DNA of 60,713 nucleotides, taken from NCBI GenBank assembly GCA_029558715.1, contig JAKQEA010000129.1:1-60713 (forward strand). The letters are read 5' to 3'. This DNA is from Bacteroidota bacterium (GTDB lineage: Bacteria; Bacteroidota; Bacteroidia; Chitinophagales; Chitinophagaceae). The notes under the pieces are model-generated. The model saw nothing but the letters and a program-made list of their open reading frames with translations. It did no database searches and had not been told where the DNA came from. A program made the position numbers and the translations under genes. Below are positions 35,012-44,157 of the stretch, in pieces (the first letter of the stretch is position 1; each line of letters begins with the position of its first letter).

Positions 35012-36760
35012 TTATATTTCTTCTTTGCTAAGCACACATTCGGCAACTCCCCGTCCCTGTGGTACCATGGGAAATACATTATTTTCTTTTCCTACCATTA
35101 TTTCTAATAAATAACTACCATCATGTCTAAGCATTTCTTCTACTGAGCTTTTCAGAAATTCTCTTTTTGAAATGCTTTTCCCGGGAATGCCAAACCCTTT
35201 GGCCACCTGCACAAAATCAGGACTGGTAATATCCACGAATGAATATCTTTTTTCATGAAAAAGTTGCTGCCACTGGCGCACCATGCCTAAGAATTGGTTG
35301 TTGAGAATAATGATCTTGACTTTTGGTTTAAACTGCATGATGGTCCCCAGTTCCTGTAAGGTCATTTGAAAACCACCATCACCAATGATTGCTACTGTTG
35401 TTCTGGAAGGATCTCCATAGGCTGCGCCGATAGCAGCGGGCAATGCATACCCCATGGTGCCTAATCCGCCTGATGTAATATTGCTTTTTGATTGGTTGAA
35501 TTTTGCATACCGGCAAGCCACCATCTGGTGTTGTCCCACATCAGTTACAATTACTGCATTTCCATTGGTTAATTCATTGAGTGTTTTGATCACTTCCCCC
35601 ATGGTCAGTACCTCACTGGTTGGGTTCAACTCATCATGAATTACTTTCTCTTCTTCTTTTTGCTGGTAGTCTTTGAATTTTTGCAGCCATTGGGGATAGA
35701 CTTTTTGCGCTACTAATTTTGTCAGCAGAGGTAATGTTTCTTTACAATCGCCCCAAACCGGTACATCTGCTTTTACGTTTTTATCAATTTCGGCCGGGTC
35801 AATATCAAGGTGAATGACTTTTGCCTGCCTGGCATATTTATCCAAACGACCTGTCACCCGGTCATCGAAACGCATGCCCACGGCTATCAGTACATCACAT
35901 TCATTTGTCAAAACATTTGGGCCATAATTGCCATGCATACCAAGCATACCCACACCTAACGGGTGATCCGTAGGAATAGCACTCATACCCATGATGGTCC
36001 ATGCGGCTGGTATACCTGCTTTCTCAATAAACTGTTTGAATTCCTTTTCTGCCTTGCCCAGTATTACTCCCTGTCCAAAGATGACGAAGGGTCTTTCTGC
36101 GTTGTTTATTAATAAAGCAGCTTCTTCGATATATTTTTTCCTTACTATTGGTTTGGGACGATAGCTTCTTATATGCTCACATTTAGTATACCCCTCGTAA
36201 TTGAATAATTGTAATTGTGCATTCTTGGTAATATCGATCAGCACAGGTCCCGGTCTTCCGCTACCGGCGATATAAAATGCTTTAGCCAGTACATGTGGTA
36301 TTTCATTGGCATCTGTCACCTGGTAATTCCATTTGGTAACCGGTGTAGTGATATTGATAACATCTGTTTCCTGGAAGGCATCAGTGCCTAATAAATGGGC
36401 AAATACCTGCCCTGTGATACAAACAACAGGAGTGGAGTCTATCATTGCATCAGCCAAACCGGTAACAAGATTAGTTGCCCCCGGACCACTTGTGGCAAAT
36501 ACCACACCTGATCTGCCACTTACTCTAGCAAAGCCCTGTGCTGCATGAATAGCACCTTGTTCGTGACGAACCAGTATATGCTTGAGTTTTTCTTTATAAT
36601 CGTACAATGCATCATAGATTGGCATGATGGCACCACCGGGATAGCCAAAGACTGTATCCACACCTTCTGCTAAAAAAGCCTCCAGCACTGCCACTGAACC
36701 CGATATGGGGGTTGTCTTTTTAGATTCCTGTTTCACTTTTGCGATTTCCAGTGTTTCCAT
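35012..36760 (-). CDS. ilvB: Acetolactate synthase large (catalytic) subunit
   Basis: A 582-residue ThDP- and FAD-dependent enzyme that condenses pyruvate with pyruvate or 2-oxobutanoate. The catalytic Glu is in LVRHEQGAIHAAQGFAR, the first GYPGGAIMP block is typical of AHAS, and the ThDP-Mg motif is GDGGFQMTLQELGTI with NNQFLGMVRQWQQLF after it. These residues separate it from pyruvate oxidase and related enzymes. It follows ilvD by 11 bases and is paired with ilvN, so this is a complete AHAS holoenzyme. Confidence 0.96.
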   Translation of the reverse strand: METLEIAKVKQESKKTTPISGSVAVLEAFLAEGVDTVFGYPGGAIMPIYDALYDYKEKLKHILVRHEQGAIHAAQGFARVSGRSGVVFATSGPGATNLVTGLADAMIDSTPVVCITGQVFAHLLGTDAFQETDVINITTPVTKWNYQVTDANEIPHVLAKAFYIAGSGRPGPVLIDITKNAQLQLFNYEGYTKCEHIRSYRPKPIVRKKYIEEAALLINNAERPFVIFGQGVILGKAEKEFKQFIEKAGIPAAWTIMGMSAIPTDHPLGVGMLGMHGNYGPNVLTNECDVLIAVGMRFDDRVTGRLDKYARQAKVIHLDIDPAEIDKNVKADVPVWGDCKETLPLLTKLVAQKVYPQWLQKFKDYQQKEEEKVIHDELNPTSEVLTMGEVIKTLNELTNGNAVIVTDVGQHQMVACRYAKFNQSKSNITSGGLGTMGYALPAAIGAAYGDPSRTTVAIIGDGGFQMTLQELGTIMQFKPKVKIIILNNQFLGMVRQWQQLFHEKRYSFVDITSPDFVQVAKGFGIPGKSISKREFLKSSVEEMLRHDGSYLLEIMVGKENNVFPMVPQGRGVAECVLSKEEI

Positions 36761-36771
36761 AAATAATTATT

Positions 36772-38457
36772 TTAAGCTTCATCTGTTACACAGCCTTCAT
36801 CAGCCGGCTTTACAGTTCTTGCATATTTAAATAGTATTCCTTTTGTTGCTTTCAATGCAGGTTGTTTCCAGTTCTTTCTTCTGTCGGCAATAATTTTTTC
36901 GTCCACTTTCAGATTGATCGTATTTTTCACTGCATCAATTTCAATGATATCGTTATCTTCTACCAACGCAATCAACCCGCCATCGAATGCTTCAGGAGTG
37001 ATATGCCCTACGACAAAGCCATGTGTGCCGCCACTAAAGCGACCATCTGTTATCAGCGCAACGGATTTTCCTAGCCCTGCTCCAATTATAGCACCTGTTG
37101 GTTTCAGCATTTCGGGCATACCCGGCGCACCTTTGGGGCCGATATAACGGATCACCACCACATCTCCTGCATGAACCTTACCGGATTGAATGCCTGCTAT
37201 CAGGTCTTTTTCTCCATCAAAGACTCTTGCGGTTCCTTCAAAACGTTCCCCTTCTTTACCGCTGATCTTTGCTACACTTCCTTTCTCTGCCAGGTTGCCG
37301 TACAGGATTTGCAGGTGTCCCGTTTTCTTCAACGGTTGTTCTAACGGGTAAATAATGTGCTGAGCCTTGAAATCCAGATCCGGAACACCTGCTAAATTCT
37401 CTGCAACCGTTTTACCGGTTACTGTCAAACAATCGCCATGGAGCAAACCATTCTTTAATAAATATTTCATCACGGCAGGAACACCGCCATGCTTATGTAA
37501 ATCCTCCATCAGGTATTTACCCGATGGTTTGAAATCAGCTAATACCGGGATGCGGTCACTAATTTTTTGAAAATCATCCTGCGATAATGCCACATCCACA
37601 CTTTTAGCCATTGCGATCAGGTGCAATACAGCATTGGTGCTTCCACCCAAAACCATAACAACCGTAATCGCATTTTCGAATGCTTTACGGGTCATGATAT
37701 CTTTTGGCTTAATATCTTTTTGTAATAAAATCTTAATGGCTTCACCCACAGCCGCACATTCTTTTTGTTTGTCTTCACTCAATGCGGGATTGGAAGAGGA
37801 GTTAGGCAGACTCATGCCCAACGCTTCAATAGCAGATGCCATTGTATTGGCGGTGTACATACCACCGCAGGCACCGGCACCCGGACAGGAATGTTGCACA
37901 ATACCTTTGAAATCACCTTCACTCAGGTTGCCTGCGATTTTTTGTCCCAATGCTTCGAATGCACTGACAATATTTAAATCTTCTCCTTTGTAATGACCAG
38001 GCGCAATGGTGCCACCATATAACATAATCGAAGGACGGTTCAGTCTTCCCATCGCCATAACAGCACCCGGCATATTCTTATCACAACCGGGAATAGCGAT
38101 AAGTCCATCATAATACTGTGCGCCGGCATTGGTTTCTATACTGTCTGCAATTACATCACGGCTAACCAAACTGTACCGCATGCCATCTGTTCCCATACTG
38201 ATACCATCGCTGACACCGATGGTATAAAATCGTAATCCCAATAAACCTTCTGTTGCGTTCACACTGTTTCTTACACTCACTGCGAGATCATTCAGATGCA
38301 TATTACAGGGATTACCGTCCCATCCCATGCTCACAATACCAACCTGTGCTTTATTAAAATCTTCTTCTTTAAAACCAATGGCATAATACATGGCCTGTGC
38401 TGCTGGTTGTGTGGGATCCTGCGTTAATATCTTACTGTATTTGTTTAATTCTTTCAT
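36772..38457 (-). CDS. ilvD: Dihydroxy-acid dehydratase
   Basis: A 561-residue Fe-S dehydratase giving 2-oxo acids in valine and isoleucine synthesis. Cluster Cys residues are in [11 protein letters not shown] and [47 protein letters not shown] and [12 protein letters not shown] are conserved. The early Cys in [10 protein letters not shown] completes the three-Cys set. Three bases separate it from ilvE, consistent with translational coupling. Confidence 0.96.
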   Translation of the reverse strand: MKELNKYSKILTQDPTQPAAQAMYYAIGFKEEDFNKAQVGIVSMGWDGNPCNMHLNDLAVSVRNSVNATEGLLGLRFYTIGVSDGISMGTDGMRYSLVSRDVIADSIETNAGAQYYDGLIAIPGCDKNMPGAVMAMGRLNRPSIMLYGGTIAPGHYKGEDLNIVSAFEALGQKIAGNLSEGDFKGIVQHSCPGAGACGGMYTANTMASAIEALGMSLPNSSSNPALSEDKQKECAAVGEAIKILLQKDIKPKDIMTRKAFENAITVVMVLGGSTNAVLHLIAMAKSVDVALSQDDFQKISDRIPVLADFKPSGKYLMEDLHKHGGVPAVMKYLLKNGLLHGDCLTVTGKTVAENLAGVPDLDFKAQHIIYPLEQPLKKTGHLQILYGNLAEKGSVAKISGKEGERFEGTARVFDGEKDLIAGIQSGKVHAGDVVVIRYIGPKGAPGMPEMLKPTGAIIGAGLGKSVALITDGRFSGGTHGFVVGHITPEAFDGGLIALVEDNDIIEIDAVKNTINLKVDEKIIADRRKNWKQPALKATKGILFKYARTVKPADEGCVTDEA

Positions 38458-38460
38458 ATG

Positions 38461-39354
38461 TTAAGCTACTTCCTGTTCTAAGCGAAATGGTTTTTCCAGT
38501 ACTTTACATTTATAAGCCTGCTGGATGATATAACTCAGTGAATCTTCCCAGTTCTTTTTGAAGGGAACATTATCAAGTGAACTCAAGGCGACTACTTCTG
38601 CAGCGGTGCCGCAGAAGAAACCAGCATCCGCCCCTCTCATTGCAGAAGGAGTGAATAATTTTTCTTCCACCGGTATGCTCAGTTCATTGCATATATCTAT
38701 TATAGTAGCTCTTGTAATACCGGGAAGAATATTTCCTTTTGGAGCTGTATACAGCACTCCGTCATTTTCATAAAAGATATTGGCGCCACTGCTTTCAGCA
38801 ACAAAACCGTTACTATCCAGCACCAGTGCTTCATCAAAGCCATTGTCCTTAGCTTCCTGGCAGGCGAGGATGGAGTTTACGTAATGACCGCTCACTTTGG
38901 CGTCCACATGAAATGCATCTGCATTCGGGCGGCGGTAAGTGGATGTCATGATCTTCATCTTATTACTCATATACCCGTTTGTCCATTCCCATGCTTGGAT
39001 TGCGAGATAGGATTCCTTGCCTTTCGATAAGGACATATTGGGAGAACACAATACAATGGGTCTTATATAAGCATCTGTGAAATTGTTTCGATCTAAAGTT
39101 TCATATGTCAGCTCAACCAGTTGATCAGTTGAATAGCTGAATGGTATCTTCATCACTTCTGCTGAATGACGGAGACGGTCGTAATGTTCATTTCCTTTGA
39201 ACATTTTAGTGCCGCCGTTGACAGGGTAGGAGCGGATGCCTTCAAATACGGCATAACCATAATGTAGTGACTGGCTGTACAAGTCAATTTTAGCTTCGGC
39301 AGCTTTTACAAACTGTCCATTAAAATAAATAATTGTGTTTTCGTTGTAATACAT
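38461..39354 (-). CDS. ilvE: Branched-chain amino acid aminotransferase
   Basis: A 297-residue fold-IV PLP enzyme that performs the final transamination to Leu, Ile and Val using glutamate. I choose the ATG at 39354 (MYYNENTIIYFNGQF); six further codons upstream are possible but not conserved. Motifs: LHYGYAVFEGIRSY, the PLP Lys in DAKVSGHYVNSI, EALVLDSNGFVAESSGANIF and GNILPGITRATII. It is the first structural gene after the Ile/Val leader attenuator. Confidence 0.95.
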   Translation of the reverse strand: MYYNENTIIYFNGQFVKAAEAKIDLYSQSLHYGYAVFEGIRSYPVNGGTKMFKGNEHYDRLRHSAEVMKIPFSYSTDQLVELTYETLDRNNFTDAYIRPIVLCSPNMSLSKGKESYLAIQAWEWTNGYMSNKMKIMTSTYRRPNADAFHVDAKVSGHYVNSILACQEAKDNGFDEALVLDSNGFVAESSGANIFYENDGVLYTAPKGNILPGITRATIIDICNELSIPVEEKLFTPSAMRGADAGFFCGTAAEVVALSSLDNVPFKKNWEDSLSYIIQQAYKCKVLEKPFRLEQEVA

Positions 39355-39383
39355 ATTTTTTGTTTTGTTCAATGACGGGTATT

Positions 39384-39417
39384 AAAAAAGCGACCCGCCT
39401 TTTTGGAGGCGGGTCGC
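39384..39417 (-). terminator. Attenuator terminator before ilvE
   Basis: Read on the minus strand: GCGACCCGCC-TCCAAAAA-GGCGGGTCGC, a perfect 10-bp GC-rich stem (39417-39408 with 39399-39390), followed by TTTTTT (39389-39384). It lies between the Ile/Val leader peptide and ilvE. Its 5' arm and loop, CCGCCTCCA, can instead pair with TGGAGGTGG at the end of the leader ORF (39459-39451), nine pairs with one G-U, giving a mutually exclusive antiterminator. Confidence 0.92.
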
Positions 39418-39443
39418 ATATATTTTGTTTAGTTAGTTCAGCA

Positions 39444-39539
39444 TCATGCACCACCTCCATTTGAAGATATAATAATCACCACCACAATAATAATTGCGGC
39501 TATTTTGGTAATGATATTATATATAATCGTCTTCAACAT
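39444..39539 (-). CDS. Ile/Val-rich leader peptide of the ilv operon
   Basis: A 31-codon ORF that begins ATG TTG AAG ACG (MLKTIIYNIITK) and ends SSNGGGA before TGA. It contains 11 Ile, 3 Val and 1 Leu, including an uninterrupted run of nine: IIIVVVIII at residues 16-24. It precedes a strong terminator and ilvE, exactly as in transcription attenuation: ribosome stalling on the run when charged Ile- or Val-tRNA is scarce would leave the following GGAGGTGG free to form the antiterminator. The closing Gly codons, GGA GGT GGT, are that antiterminator strand, which explains the odd GGGA tail. The peptide itself probably has no function after translation. Confidence 0.9.
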   Translation of the reverse strand: MLKTIIYNIITKIAAIIIVVVIIISSNGGGA

Positions 39540-39590
39540 GAAGGATGTATGTGTTGTAAATATACACCCGCCGTTTCAAAAAAAGAACTC

Positions 39591-39601
39591 AGCAAGCAAT
39601 A
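39591..39601 (-). promoter_or_regulatory. Shared 11-mer upstream of the ilv leader
   Basis: TATTGCTTGCT on the minus strand, 52 bases before the leader ATG, identical to the sites at gltB and leuA and followed, as at gltB, by G. A promoter for the leader should lie in this 110-base gap, but I could not match both promoter boxes. No terminator is seen after leuB, so read-through from the leu genes into the ilv leader is possible. Confidence 0.4.
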
Positions 39602-39648
39602 ATTATTTGAATAATGGACGAACCATCGTTAGTTATTGATCAATACCA

Positions 39649-40776
39649 TCAAATAATAGTTGACTTTCTCAACTCAATATTTTCAGTATTTACTGAACCG
39701 GATATCTTGCCACTTACAAAATCACTGATCAGTTCTCCTATCGTGGAAGTGAAATAAAAATTCACCGGGTCAATGTCTTTTGTCACAAACGAATTCAACA
39801 AAGTCCAGTTTACAGCATCACGAACCAGTTTAGCTTCTTCTTCCATACTCAAAAACTCGAGCATCATCGCTGCGGAAAGAATAGAACCAATAGGGTTAGC
39901 AATATCCTTACCGGCAGCCTGCGGATAAGAGCCATGTATGGGTTCAAACAAAGCAATATGTTCGTTTATTCCGACAGAGGCGGAAGGAAGCAATCCCAGT
40001 GAACCACTTATTACACTGGCTTCATCGCTGATGATATCACCAAACATATTTTCTGTAAGGATGATATCAAACTGTTTTGGATTTTGAATTATTTGCATGG
40101 CAGCATTATCCACGAACATATAATCTACAGTTACATCAGGATACTGCGGCGCCATTTCCTGTACTACTTTTCTCCATAGCCTTGATGTTTCCAGTACATT
40201 GGCTTTATCAACCAATGTCAGTTTTTTTCTTCTGCCAGGCTTTTGGGCAAAATGAAATGCCAGCCCGGCGATCCGTTCTATTTCTTCCCGGCTGTAAGTA
40301 CATTCATCGAGGGCCAGTGTATTGTCAGCGTTGGTTTCTTTTTTGCCAAAATAGATACCGCCGGTCAGTTCACGGAAAATTATAAAATCAACACCTTCAA
40401 TGTTCTTGTTTTTTAACGGGGATAAATGATGCAAAGAGGAATAGGTAGTAATAGGGCGGATATTGGCGTAGAGCTGCAATGTTTTACGAAGTCTCAGCAA
40501 GCCTTGTTCAGGTCTTACTTTAGCAGTTGGGTCATTATCATATTTCGGGTGACCTATGGCCCCGAATAAAATAGCATCGCTATTCAGGCAAACTTCAATC
40601 GTTTCATCAGGAAGCGGATTCCCTGTTTTATCAATAGCGTCAGCTCCCATCAGGCAATAGGTGTAAGTAAATTCATGCCCGAATGATTCTGCAATGGCAT
40701 TCAATACACGGATAGATTGTTTGGTAACTTCTGGTCCTATGCCATCGCCTTCTATTACTGCAATATTCTTTTTCAT
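39649..40776 (-). CDS. leuB: 3-Isopropylmalate dehydrogenase
   Basis: A 375-residue NAD-dependent decarboxylating dehydrogenase in leucine synthesis. IAVIEGDGIGPEVTKQSIRV opens the protein; FRELTGGIYFG, VDKANVLETSRLWR and the NAD-site ENMFGDIISDEASVISGSLG are diagnostic; HGSYPQAAGKDIANPIG is also conserved. The last 20 residues (SGSVNTENIELRKSTII) extend a little past the usual end. It follows leuD by five bases. Confidence 0.95.
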   Translation of the reverse strand: MKKNIAVIEGDGIGPEVTKQSIRVLNAIAESFGHEFTYTYCLMGADAIDKTGNPLPDETIEVCLNSDAILFGAIGHPKYDNDPTAKVRPEQGLLRLRKTLQLYANIRPITTYSSLHHLSPLKNKNIEGVDFIIFRELTGGIYFGKKETNADNTLALDECTYSREEIERIAGLAFHFAQKPGRRKKLTLVDKANVLETSRLWRKVVQEMAPQYPDVTVDYMFVDNAAMQIIQNPKQFDIILTENMFGDIISDEASVISGSLGLLPSASVGINEHIALFEPIHGSYPQAAGKDIANPIGSILSAAMMLEFLSMEEEAKLVRDAVNWTLLNSFVTKDIDPVNFYFTSTIGELISDFVSGKISGSVNTENIELRKSTII

Positions 40777-40781
40777 AGTTC

Positions 40782-41366
40782 TTATACTCTTTGGGTTTCG
40801 AATTGTTGTATTTCTTTTTTTATGCTTAGCAGGTAATCAATATCATCGTAGCCATTCAGTAAGCAGGTTTTTTTATACCTGTTGATTTCAAAGTGTTCCT
40901 GCTCGCCGGTTGAATTGATAGTAATGATTTGTTTTTCCAGGTCAACTGTCAGTTCTGTATTATTATCCTGCAGGAAGATCCGTTGCAGGAATGCGTCACT
41001 TACCTGTACCGGTAATACCCCGTTATTTAAGGCATTATTCCTGAAAATATCAGCGAAAAAACTGGAGACCACCACTCTGAACCCATAATCCAAAATAGAC
41101 CAGGCAGCATGTTCCCTTGAGGAGCCGCAGCCAAAATTTTTTCCGGCTACTAATATTTCGCCATCAAACTGTGACATATTCAACGGGAAATGCGCTATTT
41201 TTTTTGATTCATCATCATTTTCATAACGCCAGTCACGGAATAGATTTTTGCCAAAACCATCTTTAGTAGTAGCCTTTAAGAAACGGGCCGGAATGATCTG
41301 GTCAGTATCAATATTTTCGATATTGATAGGAACAAACCTGCTTTGTATGGTTGTTAATGCTCTCAT
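40782..41366 (-). CDS. leuD: 3-Isopropylmalate dehydratase small subunit
   Basis: A 194-residue swivel-domain subunit that pairs with Leu[17 protein letters not shown] and [20 protein letters not shown] are the substrate-specificity blocks of the LeuD family. Length fits the 190-200 residue bacterial type. Three bases separate it from leuC and five from leuB, so leuACDB is a tight operon. Confidence 0.96.
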   Translation of the reverse strand: MRALTTIQSRFVPINIENIDTDQIIPARFLKATTKDGFGKNLFRDWRYENDDESKKIAHFPLNMSQFDGEILVAGKNFGCGSSREHAAWSILDYGFRVVVSSFFADIFRNNALNNGVLPVQVSDAFLQRIFLQDNNTELTVDLEKQIITINSTGEQEHFEINRYKKTCLLNGYDDIDYLLSIKKEIQQFETQRV

Positions 41367-41369
41367 TGG

Positions 41370-42770
41370 TTAATTCAATAGTTCTCTCACATCAGTTACT
41401 TCTCCTGTAATCGCTGCTGCAGCTGCTGTTAACGGGCTTGCCAATAAGGTTCTGGCGCCAGCACCCTGCCTGCCTTCAAAATTCCTGTTAGAAGTGCTGA
41501 TACAATATTTACCAGCCGGAATTTTATCTTCATTCATACCGAGACAGGCGGAGCAGCCCGGCTGCCGAAGCATGAAGCCTGCCTCTTCAAAAATCTTATC
41601 TATGCCTTCCTGTATCGCCTGTGTTTCTACCTGTTTACTTCCCGGCACAACCCATACTTCCACATTATCAGCCTTCTTTTTCCCTTTTACAAACGAGGCT
41701 ACCATTCTTAAATCTTCTATTCTTGAATTGGTGCAACTTCCGATGAATACATAATCAATTTTCTGTCCTTTGATAGGAGAGCCTGGTTGCAATCCCATAT
41801 AGGCTAATGACTTTGACAACCCTGACCTGTCATTTTCATTGATTGTTTCAGTAGTTGGAATATTTTCACTTATACCAATGCCCATTCCGGGGTTAGTGCC
41901 ATAGGTGATCATCGGTTGTATATCCTCTGCATTAATGAAAATCTCTTTATCAAAAGAAGCATCGCCATCAGAATATAATTGTTTCCATTCTGCCATTTTC
42001 TTATCCCAGTCAGCACCCTGCGGAGCAAATTTTCTTCCTTTGATATATTTAAATGTTATTTCATCAGGAGCGATCAATCCGCAACGACCACCCATCTCAA
42101 TACTCATATTGCAGATGGTCATTCTTGCTTCCATGCTTAAAGAACGGATAGCTGATCCGGCGAATTCAACGGCATACCCCGTTGCACCACTGGCAGTGAT
42201 CTTTGAAAGGATGTATAAAACAATGTCTTTTGACACCACTCCTTTATGTAATACTCCATCCACATTGATACGCATTAATTTGGGCCTGCTCTGCAATAAA
42301 CATTGTGAAGCAAATACCATTTCTACTTCGCTGGTGCCGATACCAAAGGCAATTGTACCAAATGCTCCGTGTGTGGACGTATGACTATCGCCGCAAACGA
42401 TCGTCATGCCGGGTTGTGTAATTCCCAGCTCAGGGCCTATTACATGCACAATGCCCTGGAAGGGATGTCCAAGGCCATATAATTCAATACCATGCTCAGC
42501 ACAGTTATTAATCAATGCTTCTACCTGTTTACGGCTCAGTTCTTCTTTGATAGGTAAGTGCTGATTGAGTGTAGGAACATTATGATCAGCAGTAGCCACC
42601 ACCTGTTGCGGACGAAACACTTTTATACCTCTTTTATTTAACCCGGTAAAAGCCTGTGGGCTGGTAACTTCATGAATAAAATGTGTATCAATATATAATA
42701 CAGAAGGACCATCATCAATCGTTTTAACGATATGCTTCTCCCAGATCTTTTCAAATAGTGTCTTGCCCAT
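41370..42770 (-). CDS. leuC: 3-Isopropylmalate dehydratase large subunit
   Basis: A 466-residue aconitase-superfamily subunit with a 4Fe-4S cluster. The Cys ligands are in [13 protein letters not shown] and the later [34 protein letters not shown] is conserved, and NRNFEGRQG near the C-terminus is the substrate-contact segment of isopropylmalate isomerases. Length is typical of bacterial LeuC. It lies five bases after leuA. Confidence 0.96.
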   Translation of the reverse strand: MGKTLFEKIWEKHIVKTIDDGPSVLYIDTHFIHEVTSPQAFTGLNKRGIKVFRPQQVVATADHNVPTLNQHLPIKEELSRKQVEALINNCAEHGIELYGLGHPFQGIVHVIGPELGITQPGMTIVCGDSHTSTHGAFGTIAFGIGTSEVEMVFASQCLLQSRPKLMRINVDGVLHKGVVSKDIVLYILSKITASGATGYAVEFAGSAIRSLSMEARMTICNMSIEMGGRCGLIAPDEITFKYIKGRKFAPQGADWDKKMAEWKQLYSDGDASFDKEIFINAEDIQPMITYGTNPGMGIGISENIPTTETINENDRSGLSKSLAYMGLQPGSPIKGQKIDYVFIGSCTNSRIEDLRMVASFVKGKKKADNVEVWVVPGSKQVETQAIQEGIDKIFEEAGFMLRQPGCSACLGMNEDKIPAGKYCISTSNRNFEGRQGAGARTLLASPLTAAAAAITGEVTDVRELLN

Positions 42771-42775
42771 CTTAT

Positions 42776-43945
42776 TTATACTACTGCTGCTTTGGATTGA
42801 TATTGTTTTGCCATTGTTGACAGGTCAGCGTCTTCCACTTCTTTTTTACTGTCGGCCACTCTTAAAAATTCATTGTATAATACATCCACATCATTACGGT
42901 CAAACTGGAAGCCAAGTTTCTGAAAACGGAAGGCCAGTGCACTGCGGCCGCTTCTTGCAGTCAGTACAATTTTTGAACTGTCTGCTCCAACTTCTTCCGG
43001 AGCGATGATCTCATAAGTTTGTGCATCTTTCAAAAATCCATCCTGGTGGATGCCGGATGAATGAGAGAAAGCATTACTTCCGACTATCGCTTTATTCGGT
43101 TGTACGGGCATCCGCATTGTTTCAGATACAAGCCGGCTGACCGGGTTCAGTTTTTCTGCTTTGATATTTGTATATAATTCAAGGTCCTTATGCTGCTTCA
43201 TGATCATTACTACTTCTTCGAGGGAAGTATTACCGGCTCTTTCACCTAAGCCATTTATGGTACATTCAATTTGTCTTGCCCCGGCAATAACACCAGCAAT
43301 GGAATTGGCAGTGGCCAGTCCCAGGTCATTATGACAATGGCAGGATATAACAGCTTTATCAATATTGGAAACATTATTAACGAGGTAAGCGATCTTTTCA
43401 CCATACTGGTGAGGTAAACAATAGCCGGTGGTATCGGGTATATTTACAGTAGTAGCACCTGCTTTGATTACTGCTTCGATAACCTGTGCCAGGTAATCAT
43501 TATCTGTTCTTCCGGCATCTTCGGCATAAAACTCTACATCATCCGTGTAGTTACGGGCCCACTTCACACACTGGATAGCTCTTTCTAAAATCTCTTCCCG
43601 GGTAGCATTGAATTTTGCTTTGATATGAAGATCAGATGTACCGATACCTGTATGTATCCTTGGCCGTACGGCGTATTTTAATGCTTCACCGGCTGCTTCA
43701 ATATCTTTTTGCACAGCCCGGCTGAGTCCGCATACAGTTGCATGCTTAATGGCTTTGGCGATCTGGTTTACTGATTCAAAATCACCGGGAGAAGAAATAG
43801 GAAAGCCGGCTTCAATGATATCCACTCCCAGCTCTTCTAATTGCAGCGCCAGTTCCAGTTTTTCTGTAGTATTCAGTTTACAACCCGGCACCTGCTCGCC
43901 ATCGCGGAGGGTGGTATCAAAAATGAAGACTTTTCCTGCTGCCAT
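42776..43945 (-). CDS. leuA: 2-Isopropylmalate synthase, short form
   Basis: Condenses acetyl-CoA with 2-oxoisovalerate, the first step to leucine. I use the ATG at 43945 ([20 protein letters not shown]); the frame is open 30 codons upstream, but that part lies over a terminator hairpin and lacks family similarity. The DRE-TIM barrel is complete: TTLRDGEQ, the metal-ligand [13 protein letters not shown] and [12 protein letters not shown]. The protein is only 389 residues, so it lacks most of the C-terminal LeuA dimer domain that binds leucine in the 500-520 residue forms. Citramalate or homocitrate synthase are alternatives, but the leuC-leuD-leuB context favours LeuA. Confidence 0.9.
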   Translation of the reverse strand: MAAGKVFIFDTTLRDGEQVPGCKLNTTEKLELALQLEELGVDIIEAGFPISSPGDFESVNQIAKAIKHATVCGLSRAVQKDIEAAGEALKYAVRPRIHTGIGTSDLHIKAKFNATREEILERAIQCVKWARNYTDDVEFYAEDAGRTDNDYLAQVIEAVIKAGATTVNIPDTTGYCLPHQYGEKIAYLVNNVSNIDKAVISCHCHNDLGLATANSIAGVIAGARQIECTINGLGERAGNTSLEEVVMIMKQHKDLELYTNIKAEKLNPVSRLVSETMRMPVQPNKAIVGSNAFSHSSGIHQDGFLKDAQTYEIIAPEEVGADSSKIVLTARSGRSALAFRFQKLGFQFDRNDVDVLYNEFLRVADSKKEVEDADLSTMAKQYQSKAAVV

Positions 43946-43970
43946 ATTTAATTGATAAATTGAGGGGTAT

Positions 43971-44032
43971 AAAAAATGCAGGCTGCTTATTTTTGTATTG
44001 CTTGCTATTAATTCAGTCAATAAACAACCTGC
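43971..44032 (-). terminator. Terminator-like hairpin in the leuA leader
   Basis: Read on the minus strand: GCAGGTTGTTTATT pairs with AATAAGCAGCCTGC (44032-44019 with 43991-43978), 14 bp including two G-U pairs, then ATTTTTT (43977-43971). The 27-base loop holds the shared 11-mer. The hairpin lies 26 bases before the leuA ATG, and no other gene precedes it on this strand, so it can only terminate the leuA transcript itself, which suggests attenuation. Confidence 0.65.
43996..44006 (+). promoter_or_regulatory. Shared 11-mer upstream of leuA
   Basis: TATTGCTTGCT, here on the plus strand, so inverted relative to leuA and to the copies at gltB and ilv. It sits in the loop of the leader hairpin. 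A related 10-mer, TGCTTGCTAT, also occurs upstream of ppc near 18281. Confidence 0.35.
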
Positions 44033-44157
44033 CATACTAAGGTAGTTTTACAGTGTAGGCTGGTAAAAACAAAATATGAGATATTTTACACCTTTTAAAT
44101 GGCCCGGATTCCATTGAAACCCTTGCTGGTATTGAGTTTTAAAATTTTTGAATTACG

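Noticed and set aside
43946-44035. An N-terminal extension of LeuA starting at the ATG at 44035
   Set aside because: The extra 30 residues lack family similarity and lie over a terminator-like hairpin; kept only as a possible upstream ORF.
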